Positions 36,104 through 45,893 of a stretch of 64,000 bases of DNA are shown here, in pieces; position 1 is the first letter of the stretch, and each line of letters opens with the position of its first letter. The stretch covers positions 1 to 64,000 of the forward strand of contig JAKSJK010000003.1 of NCBI GenBank assembly GCA_024398095.1, written 5' to 3'. The notes under the pieces were generated by a model. That model searched no databases, had not been told where the DNA came from, and saw only the letters and a list, made by a program, of their open reading frames with translations. Origin of the DNA: Bacteroidales bacterium (GTDB lineage Bacteria > Bacteroidota > Bacteroidia > Bacteroidales > UBA932). The position numbers and the translations under genes were made by a program.

Positions 36104-36646
36104 TTGGCTGCACAGGAAAAGACAGATTGGCAACTGATTGTTGGTATTTCCAGCGGTGATGTGTCCTCCTATGAGGATGCATACCGCCGTTATTATCCGC
36201 GTCTGCTTTCTTTCGTGAAAGGTTTGATAAAGGACGCTGCGAGAGCGGAAGACCTTGCCCAGAATGTCTTTATGAAGCTTTGGTACAACCGCAGCCGTCT
36301 CGATCCGAATCTGTCTCTGAGGAACTATCTTTTTGTGACCGCCCGCAACGAGGTGATCGATTTCCTGCGCTCGAAGGCCCATACGGCAATGTCCTACCCG
36401 GAAGAACTGCCTGAAATCGCGAGGCCGGGGGAGCGTGCGGAAGAAGTGGCGGAATACCATGAAACCAATAGCGCCGTTGCCCGCATAGTCGGGGATATGC
36501 CAGAGCGCAGGAGGGTTGTTTTCCAGATGAGCCGCTACCAGCATAAGTCCGTGGAAGAGATCAGCCGCGAGCTCGACCTGTCTCCGAGGACGGTCGAAAA
36601 GCACATTGAACTCGCGCTTAAGGACCTCCGCAAGACTCTGAACTGA
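36104..36646 (+). CDS. ECF sigma factor, SusC/FecR-linked type
   Basis: 180 residues with sigma region 2 at about 25-95 (YEDAYRRYYPRLLSFVKGLI, then EDLAQNVFMKLW and YLFVTARNEVIDFLR) and region 4 at about 125-175 (MPERRRVVFQMSRYQHKSVE, LDLSPRTVEKHIELALKDL). It belongs to the Bacteroidetes RpoE-like group that works with FecR anti-sigma factors. The only sensible start is a TTG at 36104: there is no in-frame ATG before residue 57, and a stop lies at 36071 inside the promoter box. The next gene is its likely anti-sigma factor. Confidence 0.93.
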   Translation: MAAQEKTDWQLIVGISSGDVSSYEDAYRRYYPRLLSFVKGLIKDAARAEDLAQNVFMKLWYNRSRLDPNLSLRNYLFVTARNEVIDFLRSKAHTAMSYPEELPEIARPGERAEEVAEYHETNSAVARIVGDMPERRRVVFQMSRYQHKSVEEISRELDLSPRTVEKHIELALKDLRKTLN

Positions 36647-36705
36647 AATTTTCCAAAAAAAGTTCACTTGGGATTACGCGTACGTGTGCGTTCATCCGTA
36701 CTTAT

Positions 36706-36735
36706 TGTGGATTGCGGCAGACGTGCCGCTCCACA
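36706..36735 (+). promoter_or_regulatory. Hairpin before the fecR start codon
   Basis: TGTGGA-TT-GCGGCA (36706-36719) pairs with TGCCGC-TCCACA (36724-36735) around a GACG loop, twelve pairs with a two-base bulge. It ends 6 bases before the ATG at 36742. There is no T run, so it looks like a translational or RNA-stability element rather than a terminator. Confidence 0.6.
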
Positions 36736-36741
36736 TAATTG

Positions 36742-37776
36742 ATGACGGACAAGCTTAAACAGTATTTCAACGGTGAGATGACTGCGGCCGAAGAGGTGGA
36801 ATTCCAGCGCTGGCTGGTTTCCCACAGCGACGACCCGGCAGTCGTTCAGGCTATGTCCGCCCTTTTTGACGGCAATGGCAGCGAGATGGATTCAAAGTCC
36901 GTCGAATCCTCTCTGGACAGCCTGAAAGACCGTCTGGGCCTATCCGGGTCCCACCGCTTTTCATCCAGATCCATCCTTATCACTGCGCTTGCGGCCTGCA
37001 TCTGCCTGGCCGTTGCCCTGCCCCTGACTTTCCATGCCGGGCGAAGCACGGGCCGTTCAGATCTCTCTGAGGCGGTTGAGCAGGCCCAGGAGGCGGCAAG
37101 CCAGGCCCAGAATCTCCGTTGGGCTGAGGTCAAGGTTCCGAACGGCAGGATCGACACACTCTGTCTTGCCGATGGTAGTACGATTTTCATGAATTCCGGC
37201 AGCCGTGTCACATACCCGGCTTCATTCGAGGGAAACAACAGGACCATATTCGTGGACGGCGAGATCTTTGCGAGGATAGCCAAGGATCCGTCGCGGCCAT
37301 TCATAGTCCGCTCCGGAGACGCTACCGTACGGGTGCTCGGTACGACTTTCAATCTCAAGTCCTATTCGGATTCCGACCGCATCGAGGCTTCGCTGATCGA
37401 GGGTTCCGTACAGCTGGAACTGAATTTCAATGATGCCAGCAAGCAGATCCTCATGCAACCGGGAAACCGCGTCATGTTCGACAGGGTCAGCGGAAATGTG
37501 GAGATACAGGACTTTGCCGCCAGGGATTTCAAGTCATTCAAGGATGGCCGTGCGCTGCATTTCGCCAATCTCAGCATGGATGACATAGCCCAGGAACTTT
37601 CCCGCACTTTCGGGGTAAAGATAGTCGTTGTGGACGAACATCTGGCCAGGACCAAGTTCTTCGCCTACTTTACAAACAGCGAGGACCTCGACCAGATTCT
37701 CGCCGCCATGAACATCAACGGCATAATGAAGATAAGGAAAAGAGACGGGGTTGTATACCTCTCGTCGAACATATAA
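36742..37776 (+). CDS. FecR-type anti-sigma factor
   Basis: 344 residues spanning the inner membrane once (about 76-96, ILITALAACICLAVALPLTF). The short cytoplasmic N-terminal part (LKQYFNGEMTAAEEVEFQRW) binds the sigma factor. The periplasmic part has the FecR domain (VKVPNGRIDTLCLADGSTIF, GEIFARIAKDPSRPFIVRSG, VRVLGTTFNLKSY) and a C-terminal DUF4974-like domain (IAQELSRTFGVKIVV). It would relay a signal from the STN domain of the SusC protein encoded 21 bases downstream. I take the ATG at 36742; a TTG directly before it (36739) is in frame. Confidence 0.92.
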   Translation: MTDKLKQYFNGEMTAAEEVEFQRWLVSHSDDPAVVQAMSALFDGNGSEMDSKSVESSLDSLKDRLGLSGSHRFSSRSILITALAACICLAVALPLTFHAGRSTGRSDLSEAVEQAQEAASQAQNLRWAEVKVPNGRIDTLCLADGSTIFMNSGSRVTYPASFEGNNRTIFVDGEIFARIAKDPSRPFIVRSGDATVRVLGTTFNLKSYSDSDRIEASLIEGSVQLELNFNDASKQILMQPGNRVMFDRVSGNVEIQDFAARDFKSFKDGRALHFANLSMDDIAQELSRTFGVKIVVVDEHLARTKFFAYFTNSEDLDQILAAMNINGIMKIRKRDGVVYLSSNI

Positions 37777-37797
37777 ACAAACCAATCAAACAATACC

Positions 37798-40700
37798 ATG
37801 TTCAAAAAAACTATTCTAACAGTTGCAACCTGTCTGTTGGCGGCCAGCATGACCGTCAATGCACAGATCAACCTGCAGTTGAAGAACGTGACAGTCCAGG
37901 AGGCCATCACCGCCCTGAACAGTGCAGAGAACTACTCCGTTTCTCTGAACTCCAGTGAGGTAGACCTGGGCCGCAAGGTGAATGTGTCGGCAAACGGCGC
38001 ATCCATCCTGGATGTCCTTTCTCAGATTTTTGCTGGCCAGGACGTGGTCTACGCTGTAAACGGCAAGACCATCTCCGTGTCCAAGAAGCCGGCCCAGAAG
38101 GTAGCTCCGAGCTCCTTCAAAGGCGTTGTCGTGGATCAGAATGGTGAGCCGCTCATCGGCGCATCTATCATGGTCAAGGACAGTTCCGTCGGAACGATTT
38201 CCGATCTTGACGGTAACTTCACCCTCAGCAATGTCAGCTTCCCTCTCGACATCGTGGTTAGCTACATCGGTCTCCAGGACAAGGAGCTCTCCCTTACCGG
38301 GGTCGAGGCACAGCCTTACCAGATTTCCCTTTCCGAGTCCACCGTCCTCAACGAGGTAGTCGTTGTGGGTTATGGCGTTCAGAAGAGGGTCAATGTGACC
38401 GGCGCCGTTTCTGTCATCGACGGCAAGGACCTCAACAATCGTCCTGTGACCAATGCCGCAGCAGCAATCCAGGGTGCGGACCCATCATTGCTCCTGACCA
38501 TGAACAGCGGTGCAATCGAGTCCAAGAACTACAATGTGACCGTCCGCGGTGCTGCATCTGTTGCCGGCTCTCCTGGCGCTCTCGTCATCGTCGATGGTGT
38601 CGAGGGATCCCTCTCACAGGTGAACCCTAACGATATCGAGAACGTCTCTGTCCTCAAGGATGCGTCAGCCTGCGCCATCTACGGTGCCAAGGCATCTGCC
38701 GGCGTGGTCATCATCACCACCAAGTCTGGTTCGGAGGACAACACCCACATCACCTACAATGGCCGTGTGAGCGTTTCACAGAACACCACTTCCACCGACT
38801 ACATCACCAGCGGTTACGACTATGTGACCATGACCAACTCCTTCTATATGTATCTCAAGAACCATGGTGCCTGGACCTATTCCGACGCCCAGCTCGAGAT
38901 GCTCAAGGAGCGCCGCAATGACGTGGTCGAGAACCCTGAGCGTCCTTGGATTGTTCCTGACGAGACCGGTACCAACACCTATGTGTACCTGGGCAACTTC
39001 GACTGGTATGACTTCCTCTTCAAGAGAAACCGTCCAGAGACCGAGCATAACATCAGCATCAGGGGCGGAAACGACAAGATCAGGTACTATGCCAGCGGCC
39101 GCTACCTCTACCGTGAGGGTCTCTTCAACAACTATGCAGAGGATATCTACAACGGCTACTCCTTCCGTGCCAAAATGGATGCGAAGGTTGCAAAGTGGCT
39201 GGATTACTCAGTGAATGTCGGATTCGAGCGCACTCAGTACGAGTATGGCGGATACATGGAGATGGATGGTTCCGAGTCTCTCAATAGTACCGGCATCCTC
39301 TTCAACCTCACCCAGAACGTAGGTCCTAACATCCTGCCTTACAACCCGGACGGCAGCATCGACGCCTACTGTTCATACATGGCCGATGCCACTTCACCTC
39401 TGTTCTCCGGCCGTTTCGGCCCGTACTTCACTTCCGGCAACCACAATAAGCGTATCAGCAATGCGCTGAGCCTGACCAACAGACTCACCTTCAACATCTT
39501 CAAGGACCTGAAGTTCATCGCTGACTACACTTACCGCCGCACAGACAGGCTCGGGTCATACCGAAACCTCGCAACCCCTAATTCCTACGATAACATCAAC
39601 CGCAGGTTCTATGTGAACCCTAACGACCCAACCCTCGCACAGGGTGTCTTCACCAACGGTTCCATTTATGATTTCTACAAAGAGGAACGCTACTATCTCG
39701 ATGGTCATGTCGTGAACGGTTTCTTCGCATACAATCACAGCTTCGGCGACCACAATGTGAGCGCGACCCTCGGTGCCAACTTCGACGACTATCGTTCATC
39801 TTCCCTCTCTGTCCAGCAGAAAGGCTCCCTGAGTGAGAACCTTTCCTTCATCAACATCGCGCAGGGCGAGATCGAGAAGGCATCCGAGTCCAACTCTTCA
39901 TACCGTACCCTCGGTTTCTTCGCCCGCGTCAACTACGATTACAAGGGTCGCTATCTCGCAGAGGCTTCCTTCCGTGCCGACGGTTCATCCCGCTTCCGCC
40001 AGGGCCAGAACTGGGGCGTCTTCCCATCTGCATCCGTCGGTTGGCGTGTGTCCGAGGAGCCGTTCTTCGAAGTTGCAAAGGATTATGTGAACAACCTCAA
40101 GATCCGCTATTCATACGGTTCTCTTGGCAACCAGCAGGTGAATAACTACATTTCTTGGGATACCATTTCCACTTCTACCCTGAGCTACACTTTCGACGGT
40201 GCGACCAAGGACTTCACCGCAGATGTGTCCGACCCCAAGTCAAGCAAGCTTACCTGGGAGACCGTCATCACCAACAACCTCGGTGTGGACATGTCCTTCC
40301 TCAAATCAAGGCTGACCTTCTCTGCCGACTTCTACATCCGCGACACCAAGAACATGCTTACCAAAGGCATGGTGCTTCCGGAGGTCTATGGCGCAAAAGA
40401 GCCTCAGGAGAATGCAGCCGACATGAGGACTCTCGGTTATGAGCTTTCTCTGGCATGGCGTGACAACGTGAAGGTTGCCGGCAAGACCCTCAGCTATGGC
40501 GTGAGTGCTTCCCTGGGTGACTACAAGACCACCATCACCCGCTTCGACAACCCTGACAAGCTTCTTTCAGACCACTATGTAGGCCAGACCCTCGGTGAGA
40601 TCTGGGGCTACAAGGTTGACGGTTTCTTCGCAAGCAACGAGGAGGCTGCCGCCTATGCAAGCGCCGTGGATGCAAAGGATGTAATCAAGGGCGTAACCGG

Positions 40701-41352
40701 CTGTGCCGCCCCTAACAACGTGCTCATGGCCGGTGACCTCAAGTATGTCGACCTCGACGGCAACGGTGTGATCAACACCGGCGACAACACCGTGACCAAC
40801 CCTGGCGACCGTGTCATCATCGGTAACAAGCTCCCTCGCTACACCTACTCCCTCAAGGGTGACCTCAGCTGGTACGGCGTGGATCTGAGCATCTTCTTCC
40901 AGGGCATCGGCAAGATCAACTGGATGCCTGACGCAAACTGTATCTACTTCTGGGGTCCTTACAGCTACCACCGTCCTGCATTCGTGGACAAGAAGTTCCT
41001 CAGCTACTGCTGGTCAGAGGAAGAGGGTGCAGATAACTCAAAGGCATACTTCCCTCGCCGCAGAGGCCGTATGTGCAACTCATCCAACCTCGTCACCAAC
41101 GACTACTTCCTCCAGAATGCTGCCTACATCCGTCTGAAGAACCTGGTAGTAGGCTACACGCTTCCTATCAAGAAGAACAAGGCCGTGGACAAGGTCCGCT
41201 TCTATTTCAACGGCGAGAACCTCTGGTACTGGTCTCCGATCAAGAGCCACTGCCGCACCGTGGATCCTGAGGTTGCAACCTCATCAACCTACGGCGACTG
41301 TCTCTACCCTTATTCAAAGACATTCTCTTTCGGTGTTGACGTAACCTTCTAA
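37798..41352 (+). CDS. SusC-family TonB-dependent receptor with STN signalling domain
   Basis: Outer-membrane importer of 1184 residues. Order: signal peptide (ends NAQ, 22), STN domain at about 25-95 (LQLKNVTVQEAITALN), carboxypeptidase-regulatory-like domain at about 107-180 (FKGVVVDQNGEPLIGASIMV), the TonB-linked motif NEVVVVGYGVQKR, the plug with VDGVEGSLSQVNPNDIENVS and VLKDASACAIYGAKASAGVV, and a 22-strand barrel ending in FSFGVDVTF. The STN domain marks it as a receptor that signals to the upstream FecR/sigma pair when substrate binds. A SusD partner follows 10 bases later. Confidence 0.95.
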   Translation: MFKKTILTVATCLLAASMTVNAQINLQLKNVTVQEAITALNSAENYSVSLNSSEVDLGRKVNVSANGASILDVLSQIFAGQDVVYAVNGKTISVSKKPAQKVAPSSFKGVVVDQNGEPLIGASIMVKDSSVGTISDLDGNFTLSNVSFPLDIVVSYIGLQDKELSLTGVEAQPYQISLSESTVLNEVVVVGYGVQKRVNVTGAVSVIDGKDLNNRPVTNAAAAIQGADPSLLLTMNSGAIESKNYNVTVRGAASVAGSPGALVIVDGVEGSLSQVNPNDIENVSVLKDASACAIYGAKASAGVVIITTKSGSEDNTHITYNGRVSVSQNTTSTDYITSGYDYVTMTNSFYMYLKNHGAWTYSDAQLEMLKERRNDVVENPERPWIVPDETGTNTYVYLGNFDWYDFLFKRNRPETEHNISIRGGNDKIRYYASGRYLYREGLFNNYAEDIYNGYSFRAKMDAKVAKWLDYSVNVGFERTQYEYGGYMEMDGSESLNSTGILFNLTQNVGPNILPYNPDGSIDAYCSYMADATSPLFSGRFGPYFTSGNHNKRISNALSLTNRLTFNIFKDLKFIADYTYRRTDRLGSYRNLATPNSYDNINRRFYVNPNDPTLAQGVFTNGSIYDFYKEERYYLDGHVVNGFFAYNHSFGDHNVSATLGANFDDYRSSSLSVQQKGSLSENLSFINIAQGEIEKASESNSSYRTLGFFARVNYDYKGRYLAEASFRADGSSRFRQGQNWGVFPSASVGWRVSEEPFFEVAKDYVNNLKIRYSYGSLGNQQVNNYISWDTISTSTLSYTFDGATKDFTADVSDPKSSKLTWETVITNNLGVDMSFLKSRLTFSADFYIRDTKNMLTKGMVLPEVYGAKEPQENAADMRTLGYELSLAWRDNVKVAGKTLSYGVSASLGDYKTTITRFDNPDKLLSDHYVGQTLGEIWGYKVDGFFASNEEAAAYASAVDAKDVIKGVTGCAAPNNVLMAGDLKYVDLDGNGVINTGDNTVTNPGDRVIIGNKLPRYTYSLKGDLSWYGVDLSIFFQGIGKINWMPDANCIYFWGPYSYHRPAFVDKKFLSYCWSEEEGADNSKAYFPRRRGRMCNSSNLVTNDYFLQNAAYIRLKNLVVGYTLPIKKNKAVDKVRFYFNGENLWYWSPIKSHCRTVDPEVATSSTYGDCLYPYSKTFSFGVDVTF

Positions 41353-41362
41353 TTGCCGGACC

Positions 41363-43189
41363 ATGAAAAAGACAATATTTACAATAGCAATAGCGATTGC
41401 AGCCCTTTGCGCCACATCTTGCGAGGGCTTCCTTACCAAGGTGCCGGAAACGCAGCTTTCACCGGAATCCTTCTTCCGCACCGAGGCAGAGCTCAGACTT
41501 TTCACAAACAGCTTCTATTCAACCATCCTGCCGAATCCGGCTTCCGCAGCCGCAGCTGAGCAGGTGGCTGACGACCACATCTCTACCAGTCTTTCAGCTA
41601 TCCAGAAGGGTACCCGCCTCCCATCTTCAAAGTGGTGGAACGGCTCCTTCGACGTGCTCAGGAAGATCAACTACTTCCTTGAGAACAACACCCGCTGCGA
41701 GGACCTCGCTGTACGCGAGAAATACAATGGTGTGGCCTACTTCTTCCGTGCATATTTCTACTATGAGATGGTGCGCCAGTTCGGCGACATGCCATACTAC
41801 GACAGGGTTGTCGGTTCTGCCGACACTGAGCTTCTCAACAAGCCGCGTGACAATCGCTCGTATGTGATGTACATGGTTCTCAAGGACCTGGACAAGGCTG
41901 CCGAGCGTCTTCCTGAGGCATGGGGTGCTGAAGACCCTTACCGTGTTACCAAGGATGCGGCTCTCGCACTCAAATCGCGTGTGGCTCTCTTTGAGGGAAC
42001 CTTCCTCAAGTACCACGCCGGAAGTGAATATGTAAAAGAAACCCCTACCGTTGAAGGTGAAACTCTCACCTCCGAGTGGTTCCTCCAGCAGGCCGCATCA
42101 GCTGCCGAGCAGGTGATCGGCAAACACAGCCTCTACAAGGGCAACACCATGAAGCTCGAGAAGAACGGTGCTCCTTATCGCGAGTTCTTCATCCTCGAGG
42201 ATGCTGACAAGTCTGAGAACATCCTGGCCATCCGTTACAACGCAGCCATCCCGGTCCGTCACGGCATCCAGTTCGACTACAAGAACGCGCGCCACAGCGC
42301 AACCCAGCGTTTCGTGAACCACTATCTCCTCTCAGACGGCAAGTCAATAACCACCAAGGCAAACTGGCAGAACCTCGACTACAAGGAGACCTTCACCGGC
42401 CGCGACCCTCGTCTTACCCAGACCCTCCAGGGCCCGACCTATGTGGCTGCTGCAGAGACCGCCCATGAGGTCCTCTCATGGGAGCGCACCCTCACCGGCT
42501 ACCGCATCATCAAGTTCATCTCCGACAGCTCCCACGAAGGTGCCACCACCTCCGCTACCGACTGGCCAGTCATCCGCTACGCTGAGGTTCTCCTCAACTA
42601 TGCAGAGGCAAGGGCTGAGCTCGGAATTCTCTCCGCTGATGACATTGCCAAGACCATCGATGTTATCCGTGACCGTGTGGGCATGAAGAAGATGTCCACC
42701 GTTCCTTCCGAGACAGACGCCCTCATGCAGGAGTACTATCCTAACGCAAAGGGCTCACAGCTTGCGGCAATCCTCGAGGTGCGCCGCGAAAGGACCGTGG
42801 AGCTCTTCTCTGAGGGCTTCCGCCAGTGGGATCTCATCCGTTGGGCAGAAGGCAAGTGGATGTGTCCTGCTGCCAACCAGGGCTACCAGGGTATCTACAT
42901 CGGTACCGTCGGTGAGTTCGACCTCGACGGCGACGGCGCAAAGGACGTGCTCTTCTACAACAAGGGCGCTAAGCCGGCTACCATTGACAAAGCTATCGCA
43001 GCTACCGCCCAGATCGAGATCGGAGGCAACTTCACCCTCAAGGACGGCCGCCTGACTTACTTCGCAGCCGAGAAATACGCTTGGGACGACAAGTGCGACT
43101 ATCTCTGGCCTATCCCGGCAGATCAGCGTACCGCCACTCATGGTGCCCTTACACAGAACCCAGGTTGGGATGACGGCCTTTCATTCTAA
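41363..43189 (+). CDS. SusD/RagB family glycan-binding lipoprotein
   Basis: 608 residues with lipobox CATSC (Cys20), exported to the cell surface where it caps the SusC barrel. Typical SusD features are present: early KVPETQLSPESFF, the helical repeat region with YNGVAYFFRAYFYYEMVRQF and GDMPYYDRVV, RYAEVLLNYAEARAELG, the RRERTVELFSEGFRQWDLIR motif, and a C-terminal LTQNPGW. Substrate unknown. Confidence 0.94.
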   Translation: MKKTIFTIAIAIAALCATSCEGFLTKVPETQLSPESFFRTEAELRLFTNSFYSTILPNPASAAAAEQVADDHISTSLSAIQKGTRLPSSKWWNGSFDVLRKINYFLENNTRCEDLAVREKYNGVAYFFRAYFYYEMVRQFGDMPYYDRVVGSADTELLNKPRDNRSYVMYMVLKDLDKAAERLPEAWGAEDPYRVTKDAALALKSRVALFEGTFLKYHAGSEYVKETPTVEGETLTSEWFLQQAASAAEQVIGKHSLYKGNTMKLEKNGAPYREFFILEDADKSENILAIRYNAAIPVRHGIQFDYKNARHSATQRFVNHYLLSDGKSITTKANWQNLDYKETFTGRDPRLTQTLQGPTYVAAAETAHEVLSWERTLTGYRIIKFISDSSHEGATTSATDWPVIRYAEVLLNYAEARAELGILSADDIAKTIDVIRDRVGMKKMSTVPSETDALMQEYYPNAKGSQLAAILEVRRERTVELFSEGFRQWDLIRWAEGKWMCPAANQGYQGIYIGTVGEFDLDGDGAKDVLFYNKGAKPATIDKAIAATAQIEIGGNFTLKDGRLTYFAAEKYAWDDKCDYLWPIPADQRTATHGALTQNPGWDDGLSF

Positions 43190-43200
43190 GTAACAGTTAG

Positions 43201-45879
43201 ATGAGGATATTCAGATACATACTTCCTGCACTCGCATTGCTGGCTTTCGCCTGCAAGCCTGTGGAAGACATCGATACGCCGGTATTTTCCGTCGAGTCGG
43301 AAACAATCGCCATCGATGCGCTGGGAGGTCAGGAGAACATAACACTCAGCTCAGATAAGGACTGGTCTGCCAGCAGCAGCCAGTCCTGGGCTAAGGTTAT
43401 GGCCGTGACAGGCAAGGGTTCCAAGGATAAGATCCGCATCCCTGTGTCCATCTCCGAAAATGTCTCGGAGACTCCGCGTACAGCCGTCATCACGATCAAG
43501 AACATGGCTTTCGAAACCCTGACGGTTACTGTCAGCCAGGAGGGAAACAATGGCTCCATCGTGGTGGAGAGGGGTATCAGGACAGCTGATGACATGAAGG
43601 CTTTTGCCAGCGCTATCAATGAAGGCGGATCCATCTCCAAGTTCATGGTAAATGGCACCGTGGTACTCCTGAATGACATCGACATGTCACCCGTCAAGGA
43701 TTGGACTCCGATCGGAACTGCATCAAGTCCGTTCACAGGTAATTTCAACGCCAAAGGCTTCAAGATTACCGGCCTGGACTGGACTGCAGACCTTTCGAAG
43801 ATCCAGGATTTCGCGCTTTTCGGCGTTGCATCAAACGCACGCATCGACAATGTGGTGCTGGGCAAGTCCGGGGACAGGATTTCCATCAAAGGCGAGTCCA
43901 CAACGGACAAGGCCTATACCGTTGCGGGTATATGCGGCCGCGCGGTGGACGGAACAGTGCTCACCAACTGCGTGAATAACGTGGAGATTGTCTCTTCCAA
44001 GCTTTCCAACGCTTCCAGCGGAGAAAACAGTGTCCAGGTTGGCGGCATCTGCGGCTTCCTGGGCTGCACCACTATGGCGCCACAGCTGGTTTCCTGCGTC
44101 AACGGCGGCCACATCAGTGCTCCTGCCGGACGCGGTGCAGGTGTCGTTGCGACAGTGCAGAAGGGCGATGTGAAGAATTGCGTCAACAAGGGTCTGGTCG
44201 AGGATGACCTCGTGGGCCAGTTCGGCGGCAATTCTCCTCAGAGCAAGATCATGGGCGGCATCGCAGGTGTGACGGCCGGTCCTGTGACTCTTTCTTCCTG
44301 CAGCAATGAAGGCAATGTAATCTCCTGCATCGGCTGCCTCTGCGGCGGCTTTGTGGGCCATAGCGATGGCACAGTGAAGTCCTGTACAAACACCGGCTGC
44401 ATAATTTCGGCAAAGAGTGAGTCTTGCGGTCCGGCATGGGGCTGCGGCTACAATCCTGCAGTTGCCAACTTCACCAAGAACTGCGGCTACGGACGCGTTG
44501 GCGATGAGACCTTCATCACCAAGCCTCAGGATGCGCCAGGTGCAACCCTTACCAATGCAGTCTACACTCCTGCTACCGGAACCATCGACACCGAGGCGAT
44601 AACTGTAGACTGGACTCTGGACGACTACTTCGCATGGACTGTGGACGAGACAAAGCAGCTCTGCGACGGCTGTACCTATACAAGATATATATGTACAGGC
44701 GTGCCTAGAAGGGTATGTGTCCTCGAGCTGGATCTCAATTCCGCATCCTTCGACATCACCACAGCGTTCTCCGACGATATAGTTCCAAATCCGAACGCCA
44801 ACAGCAATAACAACAACGGTCCGAAGATCAGAGAGACCCTGTCCCAGATCTGCGCCCGCAAGCGCGGTGAGGGCCAGAACATCCTCGCCGGCATCAACAC
44901 CGGCTTCTTCGACAGCAACGACGGCATAGGCCGCGCACCTCACATCGAGGAGGGCGAGCCTGTCTATGTGAACAACCCTAGCGTGCGTCAGGGTCTGCCT
45001 AACCACGACTGGGCCTTCACAGTCTTCACCGACCGTACGGCTGCCTGCGGCAAGAAGTCCTTCAGCGGTTCGACCTACGGCCCGGCCGGCAAGTTCCGCA
45101 TCGGAGGCCAGGAATTCGACTACTCTTCGGTCAACGACACCATCGTAAGGCATGTAAGTACAAGGTTCCCTGCGAACATGTACACCTACAGGTATGTGAA
45201 GACTCCTCATCCTGCGGAGCTTCCATCCACCCGCAATGCGCTTGCAAAGAATGCCTACTATCTTGTCTGCGAGTACACCGGTGACATCATGAAGGTCAAT
45301 TCCGGCTACGCACAGGCAAAGGTGACCGCCATACATGACGGCCGTACGTCCGCACTTGCGGAGGGACCGTATGTGACCGGCAAGAAGCAGTTCGTACTCG
45401 CCCTCAGCGGTGCGGTAGCAAACACTGTTTCCACCCTTGCGGGCGTCGGAACCGACATCGAAGTCCGTTGCGACATTGCGATCGACGGCCAGTCCAAGCC
45501 AATCTACACCCAGAACGGAACCATGTTCCAGTTCATGGTGAACGGAAAGGACAACAGCCAGTCGGCACCTGCGACCCATACCAACATCACCACCTTCGAC
45601 CCTGTGACTTACTCGGCTGTGAGCCAGGACGGCAGGAAGGTTTGGCTGATAGAGGTAGACGGCCGTCAGGCGTGGTTCTCGATGGGCCTCAAGAGCTACG
45701 AGATGTACCGCATCGCGCAGAAACTCGGAGCCTGGAACATGACCCGTTTCGATGGAGGCGGCTCTGCCTGCATGTGGGTATATGACCAGTCTGCATCCAA
45801 AGGCGGACTTGTCAGCCGTCCTTCCGACTCGAAGGGTGAGCGCAGCTGCATGAACTACATCCTCATCAGAAAGAAATAA
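43201..45879 (+). CDS. Lipoprotein with BACON, GLUG-like and phosphodiester glycosidase (NAGPA) domains
   Basis: 892 residues. Lipobox at ALLAFAC (Cys18). A BACON-like Ig domain spans about 28-115 (DKDWSASSSQSW). A beta-helix with GLUG-type repeats runs about 123-440 (VVLLNDIDMSPVKDWTPIG, VGGICGF, MGGIAGV). The C-terminal part (about 490-892) matches the NAGPA/DUF2233 phosphodiester glycosidase fold: GINTGFFDSN at 564-573 and RFDGGGSACMW at 849-859 are its hallmark blocks, joined by KVWLIEVDGRQAWFSMGLKS. Human NAGPA removes GlcNAc from GlcNAc-phospho-mannose. The usual P-R-T-A before the late strand reads PVTYSA here, so activity should be tested. Encoded 11 bases after susD in the same operon. 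Confidence 0.82.
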   Translation: MRIFRYILPALALLAFACKPVEDIDTPVFSVESETIAIDALGGQENITLSSDKDWSASSSQSWAKVMAVTGKGSKDKIRIPVSISENVSETPRTAVITIKNMAFETLTVTVSQEGNNGSIVVERGIRTADDMKAFASAINEGGSISKFMVNGTVVLLNDIDMSPVKDWTPIGTASSPFTGNFNAKGFKITGLDWTADLSKIQDFALFGVASNARIDNVVLGKSGDRISIKGESTTDKAYTVAGICGRAVDGTVLTNCVNNVEIVSSKLSNASSGENSVQVGGICGFLGCTTMAPQLVSCVNGGHISAPAGRGAGVVATVQKGDVKNCVNKGLVEDDLVGQFGGNSPQSKIMGGIAGVTAGPVTLSSCSNEGNVISCIGCLCGGFVGHSDGTVKSCTNTGCIISAKSESCGPAWGCGYNPAVANFTKNCGYGRVGDETFITKPQDAPGATLTNAVYTPATGTIDTEAITVDWTLDDYFAWTVDETKQLCDGCTYTRYICTGVPRRVCVLELDLNSASFDITTAFSDDIVPNPNANSNNNNGPKIRETLSQICARKRGEGQNILAGINTGFFDSNDGIGRAPHIEEGEPVYVNNPSVRQGLPNHDWAFTVFTDRTAACGKKSFSGSTYGPAGKFRIGGQEFDYSSVNDTIVRHVSTRFPANMYTYRYVKTPHPAELPSTRNALAKNAYYLVCEYTGDIMKVNSGYAQAKVTAIHDGRTSALAEGPYVTGKKQFVLALSGAVANTVSTLAGVGTDIEVRCDIAIDGQSKPIYTQNGTMFQFMVNGKDNSQSAPATHTNITTFDPVTYSAVSQDGRKVWLIEVDGRQAWFSMGLKSYEMYRIAQKLGAWNMTRFDGGGSACMWVYDQSASKGGLVSRPSDSKGERSCMNYILIRKK

Positions 45880-45893
45880 TAAACAATCAGCAT

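Noticed and set aside
36664..36702. Alternating GTACG/CGTAC-like short palindromes before fecR
   Set aside because: Individually too short to call an operator; only the longer hairpin next to the start codon is supported.
43831..45579. A 582-codon open frame on the minus strand under the NAGPA-domain gene
   Set aside because: The composition follows third-position GC bias of the real gene; no start context, motif or signal peptide.
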